A stretch of DNA of 64,000 nucleotides, from contig DATKSK010000071.1 in assembly GCA_035531755.1 (NCBI GenBank), positions 1-64,000 of the forward strand. Direction: 5' to 3'. Positions 34,306 to 43,537 of the stretch are shown here, in pieces; position 1 is the first letter of the stretch, and each line of letters starts with the position of its first letter. Source of the stretch: Acidimicrobiales bacterium. Its GTDB lineage: Bacteria > Actinomycetota > Acidimicrobiia > Acidimicrobiales > UBA8190. Made by a program: the position numbers and the translations under genes. Below the pieces are notes generated by a model. It ran no database searches, was not told where the DNA came from, and saw only the letters and a program-made list of their open reading frames with translations.

Positions 34306-35526
34306 ATGACCAATGCAGCAGCTACGGCTGACGTCGAGCACGTCGGAGACGTGGTCATCAGCGTGGTCGACCCGGACGACACCGTCCGGGGCGTCCTCGC
34401 CGACCACGTGCGGGACCTCGACAGCGGCGTCGTCGCCTACGCGAACCTCGCCGCGTTCACCGACTCGACGGACCCGTCACGACCCGGCGTCGTCATCTTC
34501 GGACCTTCGGAGTCGCCCGACGAGGTGATCCCGCAGGTCGCCGGGCTCATCGCCTTCCGACCCCGCTGCGACGCCATCATGGTCGTCTACGAGCTCACCG
34601 CGGACGTCCTGCAGCAGGCCCTGCGGGCCGGCGTCGTCGACGTCGTGGCCGTCTCGGCCGAGGACGCCGAGCTGCTCGACGCCATCGGGCGGGCCTCGGC
34701 ACGCGTCACGGCCCGCGAGGCTGGGAGGACGGCGACCGTCGCCCCGGGGCCGAGTGCGAGCTCGCCGGGACGGATCATCTCCGTGTTCTGCACCAAGGGT
34801 GGCACCGGGAAGTCGGTGGTGGCCATCAACCTCGCCGTCGCCCTGGCCAAGAAGACCATCCAGCCGGTCGTCCTCGTCGACGCCGATCTGCAGTTCGGCG
34901 ACGTGGCGCTCATGCTCCAGCTGCAGCCCACGCACACCATCGCCGAAGCCGCCCAGGCGGGCGACCGCCTCGACGGCACGCTGCTCGAGAACCTGCTGCT
35001 GCGCCACCCGCCGAGCGGGCTCCTGGTGCTGGCGGCCCCGACCGAGCCGAGCTCGGCGGACCAGATCGGGAAGGCCGACATCACGCGGGTGCTGTCGGTG
35101 CTGCGTGAGCGGTGCGCCTACATCGTCGTCGACACGTCCGCCAACTTCGCCGAGGTGACCCTCGCCGCCCTCGAGGCGGCCGACGACATCCTGGTGATGG
35201 CCGGCCTCGACGTCATGAGCCTGAAGAGCGCCCGGGTGGGCATGCAGACCATGCGCGTGCTCGGGATCCCGTTCTCGCGGGTCAAGTTCGTGCTGAACCG
35301 GGCGAACACCCGGGTGGGGCTCACCGAGGCGGACGCCGAACGGGCGCTGCAGCTGAAGGTGGATGCCGCGTTGCCGAGCGACATCCTCGTGGCGGAATCG
35401 GTCAACCGCGGGGTGCCGGTCGTGACGAGCGCGCCCCGTTCCAAGTTCGCAAAGAGCATCGACAGCCTCGCCGACTCATTGATGACCGCTGCGCCGGCGA
35501 CGGCGCAGTCCCGACAGAGCGTGTAG
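34306..35526 (+). CDS. CpaE/TadZ-like pilus localisation ATPase
   Basis: The N-terminal receiver-like domain (about 15-130) is followed by a MinD/ParA-type ATPase. The deviant Walker A is CTKGGTGKSVVAINLAVAL, then VVLVDADLQFGDVALML (A' region) and YIVVDTSANFAEVTLAALE (Walker B-like). TadZ/CpaE places the pilus machine at the cell pole or site. No phosphoacceptor role is claimed for the receiver half. 406 aa. The ATG follows CpaB2 by 3 bases, and CpaF follows after 9. Confidence 0.9.
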   Translation: MTNAAATADVEHVGDVVISVVDPDDTVRGVLADHVRDLDSGVVAYANLAAFTDSTDPSRPGVVIFGPSESPDEVIPQVAGLIAFRPRCDAIMVVYELTADVLQQALRAGVVDVVAVSAEDAELLDAIGRASARVTAREAGRTATVAPGPSASSPGRIISVFCTKGGTGKSVVAINLAVALAKKTIQPVVLVDADLQFGDVALMLQLQPTHTIAEAAQAGDRLDGTLLENLLLRHPPSGLLVLAAPTEPSSADQIGKADITRVLSVLRERCAYIVVDTSANFAEVTLAALEAADDILVMAGLDVMSLKSARVGMQTMRVLGIPFSRVKFVLNRANTRVGLTEADAERALQLKVDAALPSDILVAESVNRGVPVVTSAPRSKFAKSIDSLADSLMTAAPATAQSRQSV

Positions 35527-35535
35527 GGGAACCCG

Positions 35536-36894
35536 ATGACCCTTTCCGACCACCTGCGCAAGGCCGGCAGCTTCCTCACGACCGAGGAGGCCCGGTCCCG
35601 GCTCCTCGAGGAGGTGCACCTCCGGGTGCACCAGCGCCTCATCGAGGAGCTCGGCCCCGAGCTGTCCCAAGGACGCCTGACGGCGAAGGACCTGCGGCCG
35701 CGGGTCAACGCCCACCTCCAGGCCGCCCTGGCCGACGAGTCGACGCCGCTGTCGCTCGCCGACAAGGCCCGGCTCGGCGAGGACATCGCCAACGACATCC
35801 TCGGCTACGGGCCGATCCAGGCCTACCTCGAGGACCCCGAGGTCTCCGAGGTCATGGTCAACGGGCCCGACAGGATCTACATCGAGCGCCACGGCAAGAT
35901 CCAGCAGGCCTCCGCCACCTTCATCGACGAGGCCCACCTGCGGCGGGTCATCGACAAGATCGTCGGCGAGGTGAGCCGGCGCGTGGACGAGGCGTCGCCG
36001 ATGGTCGACGCCCGGCTGCCCGACGGCTCCCGGGTGAACGCCGTGATCCACCCCCTCGCCATCGGGGGACCATTCCTCACGATCCGGAAGTTCTCCAAGG
36101 ACCCGCTCCAGGTCGAGGACCTCATCACGAACATGACGCTCACACCCGCGCTCGCCCGCTTCATCGAGGCGTGCGTGGTCGGCCGCCTGAACATCATCGT
36201 GTCGGGCGGCACCGACGCCGGGAAGACGACGCTGCTCAACGTGCTGTCGTCGTTCGTCCCCACCGACGAGCGCATCGTCACCATCGAGGACTCCAAGGAG
36301 CTGCAGCTCCGCCAGGAGCACGTGGCGTCGTTGGAGGCCCGCCCGCCCAACATCGAGGGCCGGGGGGAGATCACCATCCGCGACCTCGTGCGAAACAGCC
36401 TCCGTATGCGCCCGGACCGCATCATCGTCGGGGAATGCCGCAGCGGCGAGGCGCTCGACATGCTCCAGGCCATGAACACCGGCCACGACGGCTCGCTCAC
36501 CACGATCCACTCCAACGGTCCGCGCGACACCCTGTCGCGCATCGAGACCATGACGCTGATGGCCGGGTTCGATCTGCCCATCCGGGTCATCCGGGAGCAG
36601 ATGTCCTCGGCCATCGACCTCGTCGTGCACCTGTCGCGCCTGCGTGACGGCACCCGACGGGTCACCCACGTCTCCGAGGTGCAGCACATGGAGGGGGACG
36701 TGATCATCATGCAGGACCTCTTCATGTTCGACTTCTCCGCCGGCATGGACGAGCAGGGCCGCTACAAGGGGACGCTCAAGTCGCTGGGCATCCGGCCGCA
36801 CTTCGCCGACAAGCTGGAGGACGCCGGCATGAAGCTCGACCCTGAGCTCTTCCAGGCCGAGGAGTTCGCTCGCGTGCGGGTGGCCCGGCGGTGA
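35536..36894 (+). CDS. CpaF/TadA pilus assembly ATPase
   Basis: Secretion ATPase powering Flp pilus extension. Visible: N-terminal helical domain, GYGPIQAYLEDPEVSEVMVNGPD, Walker A VSGGTDAGKTTLLNVLS, Asp box VTIEDSKELQL, Walker B-like MRPDRIIVGECRSGEALDML and His box TGHDGSLTTIHSN. Walker A carries D-A where most relatives have G-S; the GKT is intact. 452 aa from ATG 35536. TadB overlaps its stop (GTGA). Confidence 0.93.
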   Translation: MTLSDHLRKAGSFLTTEEARSRLLEEVHLRVHQRLIEELGPELSQGRLTAKDLRPRVNAHLQAALADESTPLSLADKARLGEDIANDILGYGPIQAYLEDPEVSEVMVNGPDRIYIERHGKIQQASATFIDEAHLRRVIDKIVGEVSRRVDEASPMVDARLPDGSRVNAVIHPLAIGGPFLTIRKFSKDPLQVEDLITNMTLTPALARFIEACVVGRLNIIVSGGTDAGKTTLLNVLSSFVPTDERIVTIEDSKELQLRQEHVASLEARPPNIEGRGEITIRDLVRNSLRMRPDRIIVGECRSGEALDMLQAMNTGHDGSLTTIHSNGPRDTLSRIETMTLMAGFDLPIRVIREQMSSAIDLVVHLSRLRDGTRRVTHVSEVQHMEGDVIIMQDLFMFDFSAGMDEQGRYKGTLKSLGIRPHFADKLEDAGMKLDPELFQAEEFARVRVARR

Positions 36895-37865
36895 AGATCC
36901 TCGTCGCCATCCTCGTGGGGCCGGCGGCCGCCCTGCTGGTGTGGGGCGTCGTCTCGGTGGCGCTGCGCGAGCGCCCGCGCCGGCTGACCGAGGCGCTGGC
37001 GCCGTACAGCGTGGGGGGGATGTCCCAGCCCGGCGTGTCCACCGGCGGGGGCTCGGAGTTCGTGGAGAGCCCGTGGATGCAGCGCGCCGTGGCGGGCCTC
37101 GCCGACTTCGCCTCGCGCAAGGGCCTCCTTCAGCTCCTGAAGCGCCTGCTCGACCAGGCCGACCTGCCCATCCGGCCCGCCGAGGGCCTGTTCGTCTACG
37201 TGGTCGCCGTCGTCCTGGGTGGCGCCTTCGGCCTGCTCCTCGGGAGCCCCTTCTGGGGCCTCGTGGCCCTCGGGGCGGTGGGCGTCATCCCGTGGGTGGC
37301 GCTCTCCACGCTGGCCAAGCGGCGCACCCAGGCCTTTACGGCCCAGCTCCCGGACATGCTCCAGCTGCTCGGCACGACGCTGCGCTCGGGGTTCTCGATC
37401 CTGCAGGGCCTGGACACCGTGTCGCGCCAGCTCGACGACCCCATCGGCAAGGAGATCCGCCACGTCGTGGCCGAGGCCCGGCTGGGCCGGCCGCTCGTGG
37501 AGGCGCTCACCGAGGTGGCCCAGCGCGTCCGCAGTGACGACTTCGAGTGGGTGGTCACGTCCATCGGGATCCAGCGCGAGGTCGGCGGCAACCTGGCCGA
37601 GCTCCTCGACATCGTGGCCGACACCATGAACGCCCGGGCCCGGCTGCGGCGCGAAGCGCGCACGCTGACCGCCGAAGGACGGATCGGCGCCGTCGTGATC
37701 TCGGTGCTGCCGGTCGTCATCGGCCTCTTCGTCTACGCCGTGAACCCCACGTACATCAGCCCGCTGCTGCACGAGGCCTTCGGCGAGATCCTCTTCTACG
37801 GTTCGATCGTGCTCGGCCTGGGCGGCATCCTGTGGCTGCGCAAGCTCGTGGACATCGAGGTCTGA
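36891..37865 (+). CDS. TadB-like inner membrane pilus protein
   Basis: Two N-terminal spans (ILVAILVGPAAALLVWGVVS, YVVAVVLGGAFGLLLGSPFWGLVALGAVG), a cytoplasmic T2SSF domain (LPDMLQLLGTTLRSGFSILQ, VAEARLGRPLVEALTEVAQR, WVVTSIGIQREVGGNLAELL) and C-terminal spans. TadB and TadC form the membrane platform moved by CpaF. GTG 36891 overlaps the CpaF stop. 324 aa. Confidence 0.9.
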   Translation: MKILVAILVGPAAALLVWGVVSVALRERPRRLTEALAPYSVGGMSQPGVSTGGGSEFVESPWMQRAVAGLADFASRKGLLQLLKRLLDQADLPIRPAEGLFVYVVAVVLGGAFGLLLGSPFWGLVALGAVGVIPWVALSTLAKRRTQAFTAQLPDMLQLLGTTLRSGFSILQGLDTVSRQLDDPIGKEIRHVVAEARLGRPLVEALTEVAQRVRSDDFEWVVTSIGIQREVGGNLAELLDIVADTMNARARLRREARTLTAEGRIGAVVISVLPVVIGLFVYAVNPTYISPLLHEAFGEILFYGSIVLGLGGILWLRKLVDIEV

Positions 37866-37866
37866 C

Positions 37867-38790
37867 ATGCTGATCTTGGCTGCCATCACCATCTTTGTCA
37901 CCGCTGGGCTGCTCACCTACGCGGCCGCCATGAAGGCGGACGAGCGCCTGAGCGTGCGCGCCGCGCGCGTCCGGCTGGGGGACTACGAGTCGACCCTCGT
38001 CAAGCGCGAGGAGGATCTCAAAGAGCCCTTCGCCCAGCGCGTGCTGCGGCCCACCGGCGAGATGGTCGTCGGCCTCCTGAAGCGCTTCCTGCCGACCGAG
38101 TACGTCGACAAGCTGCGCCACAAGCTCGTCCTGGCCGGGCGCGGGTCGCCGGAGGAGGTCGACCGCTTCCTGGTCGTGCGGGTGCTGTCGGTGGTGGCCA
38201 TCCCCGTGCTGTGGCTCGTGGTGTGGAAGATGACGTCGCTGGCGGGGACCACCCTCATGGCCGTGATCGTGTTCATCGGCGTGGCCGGCGCCGTCGGGCC
38301 CGACGCCTGGCTCAACCGGGTCGTGGCCGACCGCCGCTTCGCCATCCGCAGGAAGCTCCCCGACGTCCTCGACCTGCTCACGATCAGCGTGGAGGCCGGC
38401 CTCGGCTTCGAGCAGGCGCTGGCCCGGACGGTGACGATGGTCCCCGGCCCCCTGTCGGAGGAGTTCTCGCGCATGCTCGGCGAGATGCGGGCCGGCTCGA
38501 GCCGGGCCGACGCCCTCAACGCCTTGGACGCCAGGACCGAGATCCCCGAGCTGAAGTCGTTCGTCCTGGCCATCTTGCAGGCGGACACCTTCGGGGTGTC
38601 GGTGGGCGCCATCCTGCGCAGCCAGGCCGCCGAGATGCGCGTCCGGCGCCACCAGCTCGCCCAGGAGCAGGCGCAGAAGGCGCCGGTGAAGATGCTCTTC
38701 CCCATGGTCTTCTGCATCATGCCGGCGCTGTTCGTCATCATCGCCGGCCCGGCCGTCCTGGGCATCTATCACGCCTTCCGCGGGGGCTGA
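37867..38790 (+). CDS. TadC-like inner membrane pilus protein
   Basis: Starts one base after TadB. It has the T2SSF pattern LPDVLDLLTISVEAGLGFEQ, with LGEMRAGSSRADALNALDAR and AEMRVRRHQLAQEQAQKAPV before the last span. About four hydrophobic segments. 307 aa. Completes the TadB-TadC platform. A membrane protein gene follows after 16 bases. Confidence 0.9.
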   Translation: MLILAAITIFVTAGLLTYAAAMKADERLSVRAARVRLGDYESTLVKREEDLKEPFAQRVLRPTGEMVVGLLKRFLPTEYVDKLRHKLVLAGRGSPEEVDRFLVVRVLSVVAIPVLWLVVWKMTSLAGTTLMAVIVFIGVAGAVGPDAWLNRVVADRRFAIRRKLPDVLDLLTISVEAGLGFEQALARTVTMVPGPLSEEFSRMLGEMRAGSSRADALNALDARTEIPELKSFVLAILQADTFGVSVGAILRSQAAEMRVRRHQLAQEQAQKAPVKMLFPMVFCIMPALFVIIAGPAVLGIYHAFRGG

Positions 38791-38806
38791 CGGCTAGAAC
38801 CGGCCC

Positions 38807-40204
38807 GTGCGCTCGCCACGGGTGTCGACCGTCTTCGGTGGCGCGTTCGCCCTCTGGGGCCTCGGCGTCGGCCTGCTGCGCCTCCACGACAACTCGTACC
38901 TGACCCACGTCGCCACCGGGCGCCTGATCCTCGCCCACGGGGTCCCCACCACCGACCCCTACACCTTCACCGCCCACGGCCGGCCGTGGGTGGTGGAGTC
39001 GTGGCTGGCCTCGGTGCTCTTCGGGGTCGTCGAGCGGGCCGCCGGTGGGCACGGCCTGCAGGTGCTGCACGCCGCCCTGGGCGCTGGCCTCGGTGCCCTG
39101 GCCTGGGTGCTCACGCGGCCGGCGCGCCAACTCCCGGGTCGGATCGTCGCCGCCGGCGGCCTCCTGGCGGTGGGATCGGGCTACTGGACGTCGCGACCGC
39201 TGCTCATCGCTCTGGTGCTCTTCGGGGCCCTCATCGCCATGACCGAGACGGGCCGCGGCTCGCCGTGGTTGCTCGTGCCGCTCATGTGGGTGTGGGTCAA
39301 CGTGCACGGGAGCTGGCCCCTCGCCCTCGTCTACCTCGTGGTGCGCATCGCCGGGCGGCGCGCCGACGGCGCCGCGCTCGAGCGCCTCCCCCGCCTCCTC
39401 GGCGCCACCGCCGGTGGGGTGGTCCTGGGGGCGGCGAACCCCCTCGGCCTGCGCCTGCTCGACTACCCGCTGACGGTGCTCACGCACCACCAGGCGTTCG
39501 CCCACGTCGCGGAATGGCAGTCACCGACCTTCTCGGACCCGGTGAACGGCGCCTTCCTGGCGGCGGTGCTCCTGGCCGTCGTGCTCCTGGTGGCGCGCCG
39601 CGGCTCGATCGAGGACGTGCTCGTGACGGTGGTCTTCGCCGCGGCCGCCCTCGAGGCCTCGCGCAACGTCCCGGTGGCCGCCCTGGTCGTCACCCCCGTC
39701 CTGGCGCGGGGCCTCACGGGCCTCGGGCAGCTCGACGGCACGCGCCGCGGCCTGCTGCCGGCGGCCGGCCTCGGGGCGCTGGCGGTGCTCGGTGCCGCCA
39801 TGGTGGCCGGGGCCGTGCACCGCCCCGCCTACGACCTGTCGGCCTACCCGGTCAGCGAGGTGTCGTGGATGCAGCGCCACGGCCTCGTCCCGGGTCGCGT
39901 GGCCACACCCGACTACGTCGGCAACTACCTGGAATTCCGCTTCGGAGCCCGGGCGCGTGCCTTCGTCGACGACCGGGTCGACGTCTTCCCCCCTGCCGTC
40001 GAGCGCGACTACGGCGTCCTGCTCGACGGCCACGAGGGTTGGCAGGCCGTCCTCGCCCGGTACGGAGTGGCCGCCGTCCTGTGGCCCCGGTCCGAGCCTC
40101 TGGCCGGGCTGGTCGCCGAGGATCCCCGGTGGTCGGTGCGGGTGCGCGATCGCCACTGGATCGTAGCGGTCCGTGTCGCGCTCACCACTTCCGGCGCGCA
40201 CTGA
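38807..40204 (+). CDS. Multi-span membrane protein, GT-C-like
   Basis: Eleven or so hydrophobic segments with an early extracytoplasmic motif HVATGRLILAHGVPTTDPYT, then HGRPWVVESWLASVLFGVVE. A C-terminal domain has VSWMQRHGLVPGRVATPDYV and FVDDRVDVFP. The layout resembles GT-C glycosyltransferases, but no catalytic Asp-x-Asp is certain. A related protein lies at 43538-45085 (shared EWQSPxFxDP and FVDxRxxxx patterns). GTG 38807 follows TadC by 16 bases. A role in pilin glycosylation is possible. 465 aa. Confidence 0.65.
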   Translation: MRSPRVSTVFGGAFALWGLGVGLLRLHDNSYLTHVATGRLILAHGVPTTDPYTFTAHGRPWVVESWLASVLFGVVERAAGGHGLQVLHAALGAGLGALAWVLTRPARQLPGRIVAAGGLLAVGSGYWTSRPLLIALVLFGALIAMTETGRGSPWLLVPLMWVWVNVHGSWPLALVYLVVRIAGRRADGAALERLPRLLGATAGGVVLGAANPLGLRLLDYPLTVLTHHQAFAHVAEWQSPTFSDPVNGAFLAAVLLAVVLLVARRGSIEDVLVTVVFAAAALEASRNVPVAALVVTPVLARGLTGLGQLDGTRRGLLPAAGLGALAVLGAAMVAGAVHRPAYDLSAYPVSEVSWMQRHGLVPGRVATPDYVGNYLEFRFGARARAFVDDRVDVFPPAVERDYGVLLDGHEGWQAVLARYGVAAVLWPRSEPLAGLVAEDPRWSVRVRDRHWIVAVRVALTTSGAH

Positions 40205-40483
40205 CCCCCTCGGGGCCTGCGCCACGCCGCCACCCGTCCCACATGAGGTGGCCTGGACGCCAGAAGTCCTGGTCAACGACCTCTCTCCCTGCTGGTTCGG
40301 GGGGTCGAGGGCCTGCCGGCGACGGCGGGGAGGACCAACGTCCGAGGGAATTTGCGCGCTCCGACCATGGATTTCCCTCAAGGACCCCGGCCTGTTACCA
40401 CGATATGTGACTGATCGCTGACCGTAAGTAATCAAATGGCCCGCAGGCCGGGCCCAGGACAGGACCGGAGGGGACGAGCCGCA

Positions 40484-42184
40484 GTGCAGGTGGTCGAGCC
40501 GCTTTCCGACAGACCGTCGCCACCCCACGCGCCTGCACGGCGGGCCCGCCCGGGGTGGTCCAACCTGCCGCCGGCCGCGCCCGAATTGGTGGCCGGGTTC
40601 GGGCAGATGCTCAGTGCCCTGCGGTGGGCCACGCTGTGCCTGGCGCTCGCCCTGGGGTTGGTCGAGCACCGAGGGGCACCCACGGCCGCGGCCGGCGGCG
40701 TGCTGGTCGCCTACACCGTGTGGCGCACGCTGCGGCCCATCGGCACCGAGCGGACCGGCTGGCACACGAGCGCGGCCCTCCTCCTCGAGGTGGCCGTGGG
40801 CGTGGCGGTGGTGGAGGCGACGGGGTTCGGCCGCTCGCCCTTCCTGATCTGCCTGGCCGTCGCCACCGTGGTGGCCGGCTTCGCCGGGGGGCTCCGGGTG
40901 GTGACGGGGCTGGCGGTCATCGCCGGCCTCGCCGTGGCGCTGCCCAGCGTGTTGCTGGCGTCGCTGCACGCCGATGCCGACACCAGCGTGCAGTTCGCCA
41001 TCGAGATCGTGCTCGTCGGCGTGGTCGGTGGGTTCAGCCGCTACCTCGTCGACGACGCCCACCAGGCCCGGGACGGGCTGGCGGCCCGGGTGGAGCAGCT
41101 GTCGGAGGTCAACGACCTGCTGCTCGACCTGCACCGGGTGACCGAGAGCGAGGGCACCCCGCTGCACGTGGAGGGGGCGGCGCGTTGGGCCCTCGAGCGG
41201 CTGGACGAGCTGTTCGCCCCGGACCTGAGCGCCGTGGCGCTGCTCGACCCCGCCACCGAGTCCTGGAGCCTGGTGGCGGGCAACGGCGTGCGCACCACCG
41301 CCCCCGACCGGCCCTTCGACCTACCCCCGTCGATGGCGCAGGCCGCGGCGGGCTCGGACCCGCTGGTGCGCGAGGACCTCGAGCACGGCCTCAGCTTCCG
41401 TTCGCGCTGGGGGCTGTACTGCCCCATGCGCACCCGCGACGAGGTCGTCGGCGTGCTGGTGGTCGAGTGCGACGTCCGGCGCCACACCGGCGCCAAGGAC
41501 CGCCGCCGGCTGGCCGACCTCGCCCGGGCCGCGGCCCTGGCCGTCGACAACGCCCGCTGGCTGGAGCGGATCCACACCCTCGGGATGGAGCAGGAGCGCA
41601 CCCGCCTGGCGCGCGAGCTGCACGACCACATCGGCCAGTCCGTGGTGCACCTCGGCTTCGAGCTCGACCGCCTGGTCGAGCTCAACCACGGCCGGGCGGT
41701 GCAGCAGGACCTGATCGCCCTGCGCGGCGACATGCGCGACCTCGTCGAGGAACTGCGCGACATGCTGACCGACCTGCGCTGCGACGTCTCGGAGACCCAG
41801 GGCGTCGACGGCGTCCTGGCGTCGTTCCTCGACCGGGTGAACAAGCGCCACCGGGTGGCCGTCACGCTTGTCGCCGACGGCGACGCCCGCATGCCGATCC
41901 CGGTCGAGCGCGAATTCTGGCGGGTCGCACGCGAGGCGGTCATGAACGCCGAACGCCACGGGCGGGCGTCGCGGGTCTCGATCCTGTGGCGGTGCAACGC
42001 CGAGGGGGCGTTGCTCGAGGTGGCCGACGACGGCATCGGCCTGCCCGCGGGCAAGGCGGTCGGTGCGTCGGGCTACGGCCTCCTGGGAATGCGCGAACGA
42101 GCCGATGCGGTAGGAGCCCAATTGGAGATCACCTCGGGGCCCGGCAAGGGCACCCTGGTGCGGATGAGAATGAGAGCGGCGTGA
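40484..42184 (+). CDS. Membrane GAF sensor histidine kinase (HisKA_3 type)
   Basis: Up to five membrane spans at about 40-170, a GAF domain (about 185-345, EGAARWALERLDELFAPDLS, LYCPMRTRDEVVGVLVVECD), and a HisKA_3 dimerisation helix ARELHDHIGQSVVHLGFELD with the phospho-His. The HATPase part has FWRVAREAVMNAERHG, DDGIGLP and GYGLLGMRERA. GTG 40484 is preferred to ATG 40436 because GGAGGGG precedes it. 566 aa. The response regulator overlaps its stop. Adjacent pilin genes suggest control of the pilus, but a wider role is open. Confidence 0.9.
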   Translation: MQVVEPLSDRPSPPHAPARRARPGWSNLPPAAPELVAGFGQMLSALRWATLCLALALGLVEHRGAPTAAAGGVLVAYTVWRTLRPIGTERTGWHTSAALLLEVAVGVAVVEATGFGRSPFLICLAVATVVAGFAGGLRVVTGLAVIAGLAVALPSVLLASLHADADTSVQFAIEIVLVGVVGGFSRYLVDDAHQARDGLAARVEQLSEVNDLLLDLHRVTESEGTPLHVEGAARWALERLDELFAPDLSAVALLDPATESWSLVAGNGVRTTAPDRPFDLPPSMAQAAAGSDPLVREDLEHGLSFRSRWGLYCPMRTRDEVVGVLVVECDVRRHTGAKDRRRLADLARAAALAVDNARWLERIHTLGMEQERTRLARELHDHIGQSVVHLGFELDRLVELNHGRAVQQDLIALRGDMRDLVEELRDMLTDLRCDVSETQGVDGVLASFLDRVNKRHRVAVTLVADGDARMPIPVEREFWRVAREAVMNAERHGRASRVSILWRCNAEGALLEVADDGIGLPAGKAVGASGYGLLGMRERADAVGAQLEITSGPGKGTLVRMRMRAA

Positions 42185-42840
42185 TGGTACGAGTACTGAT
42201 CGCAGACGACCACACCATGGTCCGTGAGGGGCTCCGGTGGGCCCTCGAGCACGCCGGGCTCACCGTCGTGGCCGAGGCCGCCGACGGGCAGGAGGCCGTC
42301 GACCTGGCCGACGAGCACCGCCCGGACGTGGTCCTCATGGACCTGTCGCTGCCGGTGCTCTCCGGGGTGGCCGCCACCAAGCGGATCCGGGGACTGCTGC
42401 CCGACACCGCGGTGCTGGTGCTCTCGATGCTCTCGGACGAGACCGCGGTCTCGTCCGCACTGGGAGCGGGCGCCCAGGGGTACCTCGTCAAGGACTGCAC
42501 CACCGCCGAGATCGTCGACGCCGTGCGCCGGGTGGCTGCCGGCGAGCGCGTGCTCGCCCCGTCGGTGTCCGACGGCGTCCCGCCCGCCTTCGTGGACAAC
42601 GGCGTGCCGACACGCCAGTCGGCGCCGACCACCACACGGCCGCTCATCTCCAAGCGCGAGGAGGAGGTCCTCCGCCTCGTGGCCACCGGGGTCTCCATCC
42701 CCGAGGCAGCCCGGCGCCTCTTCATCAGCGTGAAGACGGTGAAGAACCACCTGTCGTCGATCTACCAGAAGCTCGACTCCCACGACCGCGCCCAAGCCGT
42801 GCTGAAGGCCATGCGGATGGGGCTGATCAAGCTGGACTGA
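42184..42840 (+). CDS. NarL/LuxR-family response regulator
   Basis: Receiver domain 1-120 with ADDHTMVREGLRWAL, phospho-Asp in VVLMDLSLPVLSG, and Lys in GYLVKDCTT. The C-terminal LuxR helix-turn-helix has SKREEEVLRLVATGVSIPEA then FISVKTVKNHLSSIYQKL. ATG 42184 overlaps the kinase stop (TGATG). 218 aa. It is the partner of the kinase. It could activate the pilin genes 143 bases downstream or the dormancy-like cluster; the sequence does not decide. Confidence 0.92.
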   Translation: MVRVLIADDHTMVREGLRWALEHAGLTVVAEAADGQEAVDLADEHRPDVVLMDLSLPVLSGVAATKRIRGLLPDTAVLVLSMLSDETAVSSALGAGAQGYLVKDCTTAEIVDAVRRVAAGERVLAPSVSDGVPPAFVDNGVPTRQSAPTTTRPLISKREEEVLRLVATGVSIPEAARRLFISVKTVKNHLSSIYQKLDSHDRAQAVLKAMRMGLIKLD

Positions 42841-42982
42841 TCGAGGCCGCCAGCCCCACAATGGGTCGCACGACCCACGTTCTTCCTGCACAGCGGGACC
42901 TTTTGGGCCGGCAGACCTATGGCGCACGGTGCCCCCTTCCCCGATAGTGGGACCCAGGGTTGGATCGGAATAGGGGGGCATT

Positions 42983-43186
42983 GTGAACATCTTCTCGCTC
43001 GTCATGCGCGTGATCGACCCGATCCGTGCGACGTGGAACCGCAGGGACGAGATCGGCGCCAGCCTGGTGGAGTACGCGCTGCTGCTCGCTCTCATCGCCG
43101 TGGTGGCGCTCGTGGCGCTGCACTTCCTGGGCGGCTCTGTGGCCAACACCCTGAACAACGTGGGCAGCTCCATCAACAAGCCCTGA
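42983..43186 (+). CDS. Flp-type pilin (copy 1)
   Basis: 67 aa. The leader MNIFSLVMRVIDPIRATWNR is followed by DEIGASLVEYALLLALIAVVALVALHFLG. Cleavage should fall after the Gly, leaving ASLVE with the conserved Glu+5 of Flp pilins. This is the major subunit polymerised by the CpaF/TadB/TadC machine. GTG 42983 with AGGGGGG upstream. The second copy lies 266 bases further on and differs at two residues. Confidence 0.92.
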   Translation: MNIFSLVMRVIDPIRATWNRRDEIGASLVEYALLLALIAVVALVALHFLGGSVANTLNNVGSSINKP

Positions 43187-43248
43187 GACACAGAACGAGG
43201 TGCGTGACGCCGCACACCCGTTCCCGACACTGCGAAGGGGGGGAAACC

Positions 43249-43452
43249 GTGAACATCGTCTCGCTCGTCATGCGCGTGATCGACCCGATCCGTGCAACGT
43301 GGAACCGCAGGGACGAGGTGGGCGCCAGCCTGGTGGAGTACGCGCTGCTGCTCGCTCTCATCGCAGTGGTGGCGCTCGTGGCGCTGCACTTCCTGGGCGG
43401 CTCTGTGGCCAACACCCTGAACAACGTGGGCAGCTCCATCAACAAGCCCTGA
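43249..43452 (+). CDS. Flp-type pilin (copy 2)
   Basis: 67 aa, identical to copy 1 except NIVS for NIFS and DEVG for DEIG. Start GTG 43249 with GAAGGGGGGG. Near identity of the DNA implies a recent tandem duplication or ongoing gene conversion. A strong stem-loop follows. Confidence 0.92.
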   Translation: MNIVSLVMRVIDPIRATWNRRDEVGASLVEYALLLALIAVVALVALHFLGGSVANTLNNVGSSINKP

Positions 43453-43477
43453 TCGCCAACGGCGGGAACAGCCAGAG

Positions 43478-43513
43478 CAACGGCTCAGCTCGGTCACCCG
43501 GGCTGAGCCGTTG
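43478..43513 (+). terminator. Rho-independent-like terminator after the pilin genes
   Basis: CAACGGCTCAGC and GCTGAGCCGTTG form 12-bp perfect arms with a 12-base loop. No T-run follows, as is common in high-GC actinobacteria. It separates the plus-strand pilins from the minus-strand gene ending at 43538 and could serve both. Confidence 0.75.
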
Positions 43514-43537
43514 GCGCGTCCGGGCTCAGTCGCGCGC

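Noticed and set aside
40484-42840. Kinase-regulator pair as the DosS/DosR of the dormancy-like cluster
   Set aside because: The kinase has several membrane spans and one GAF without a recognisable heme-binding motif, and the pair is next to pilin genes. The link cannot be shown from sequence, so it is left open.
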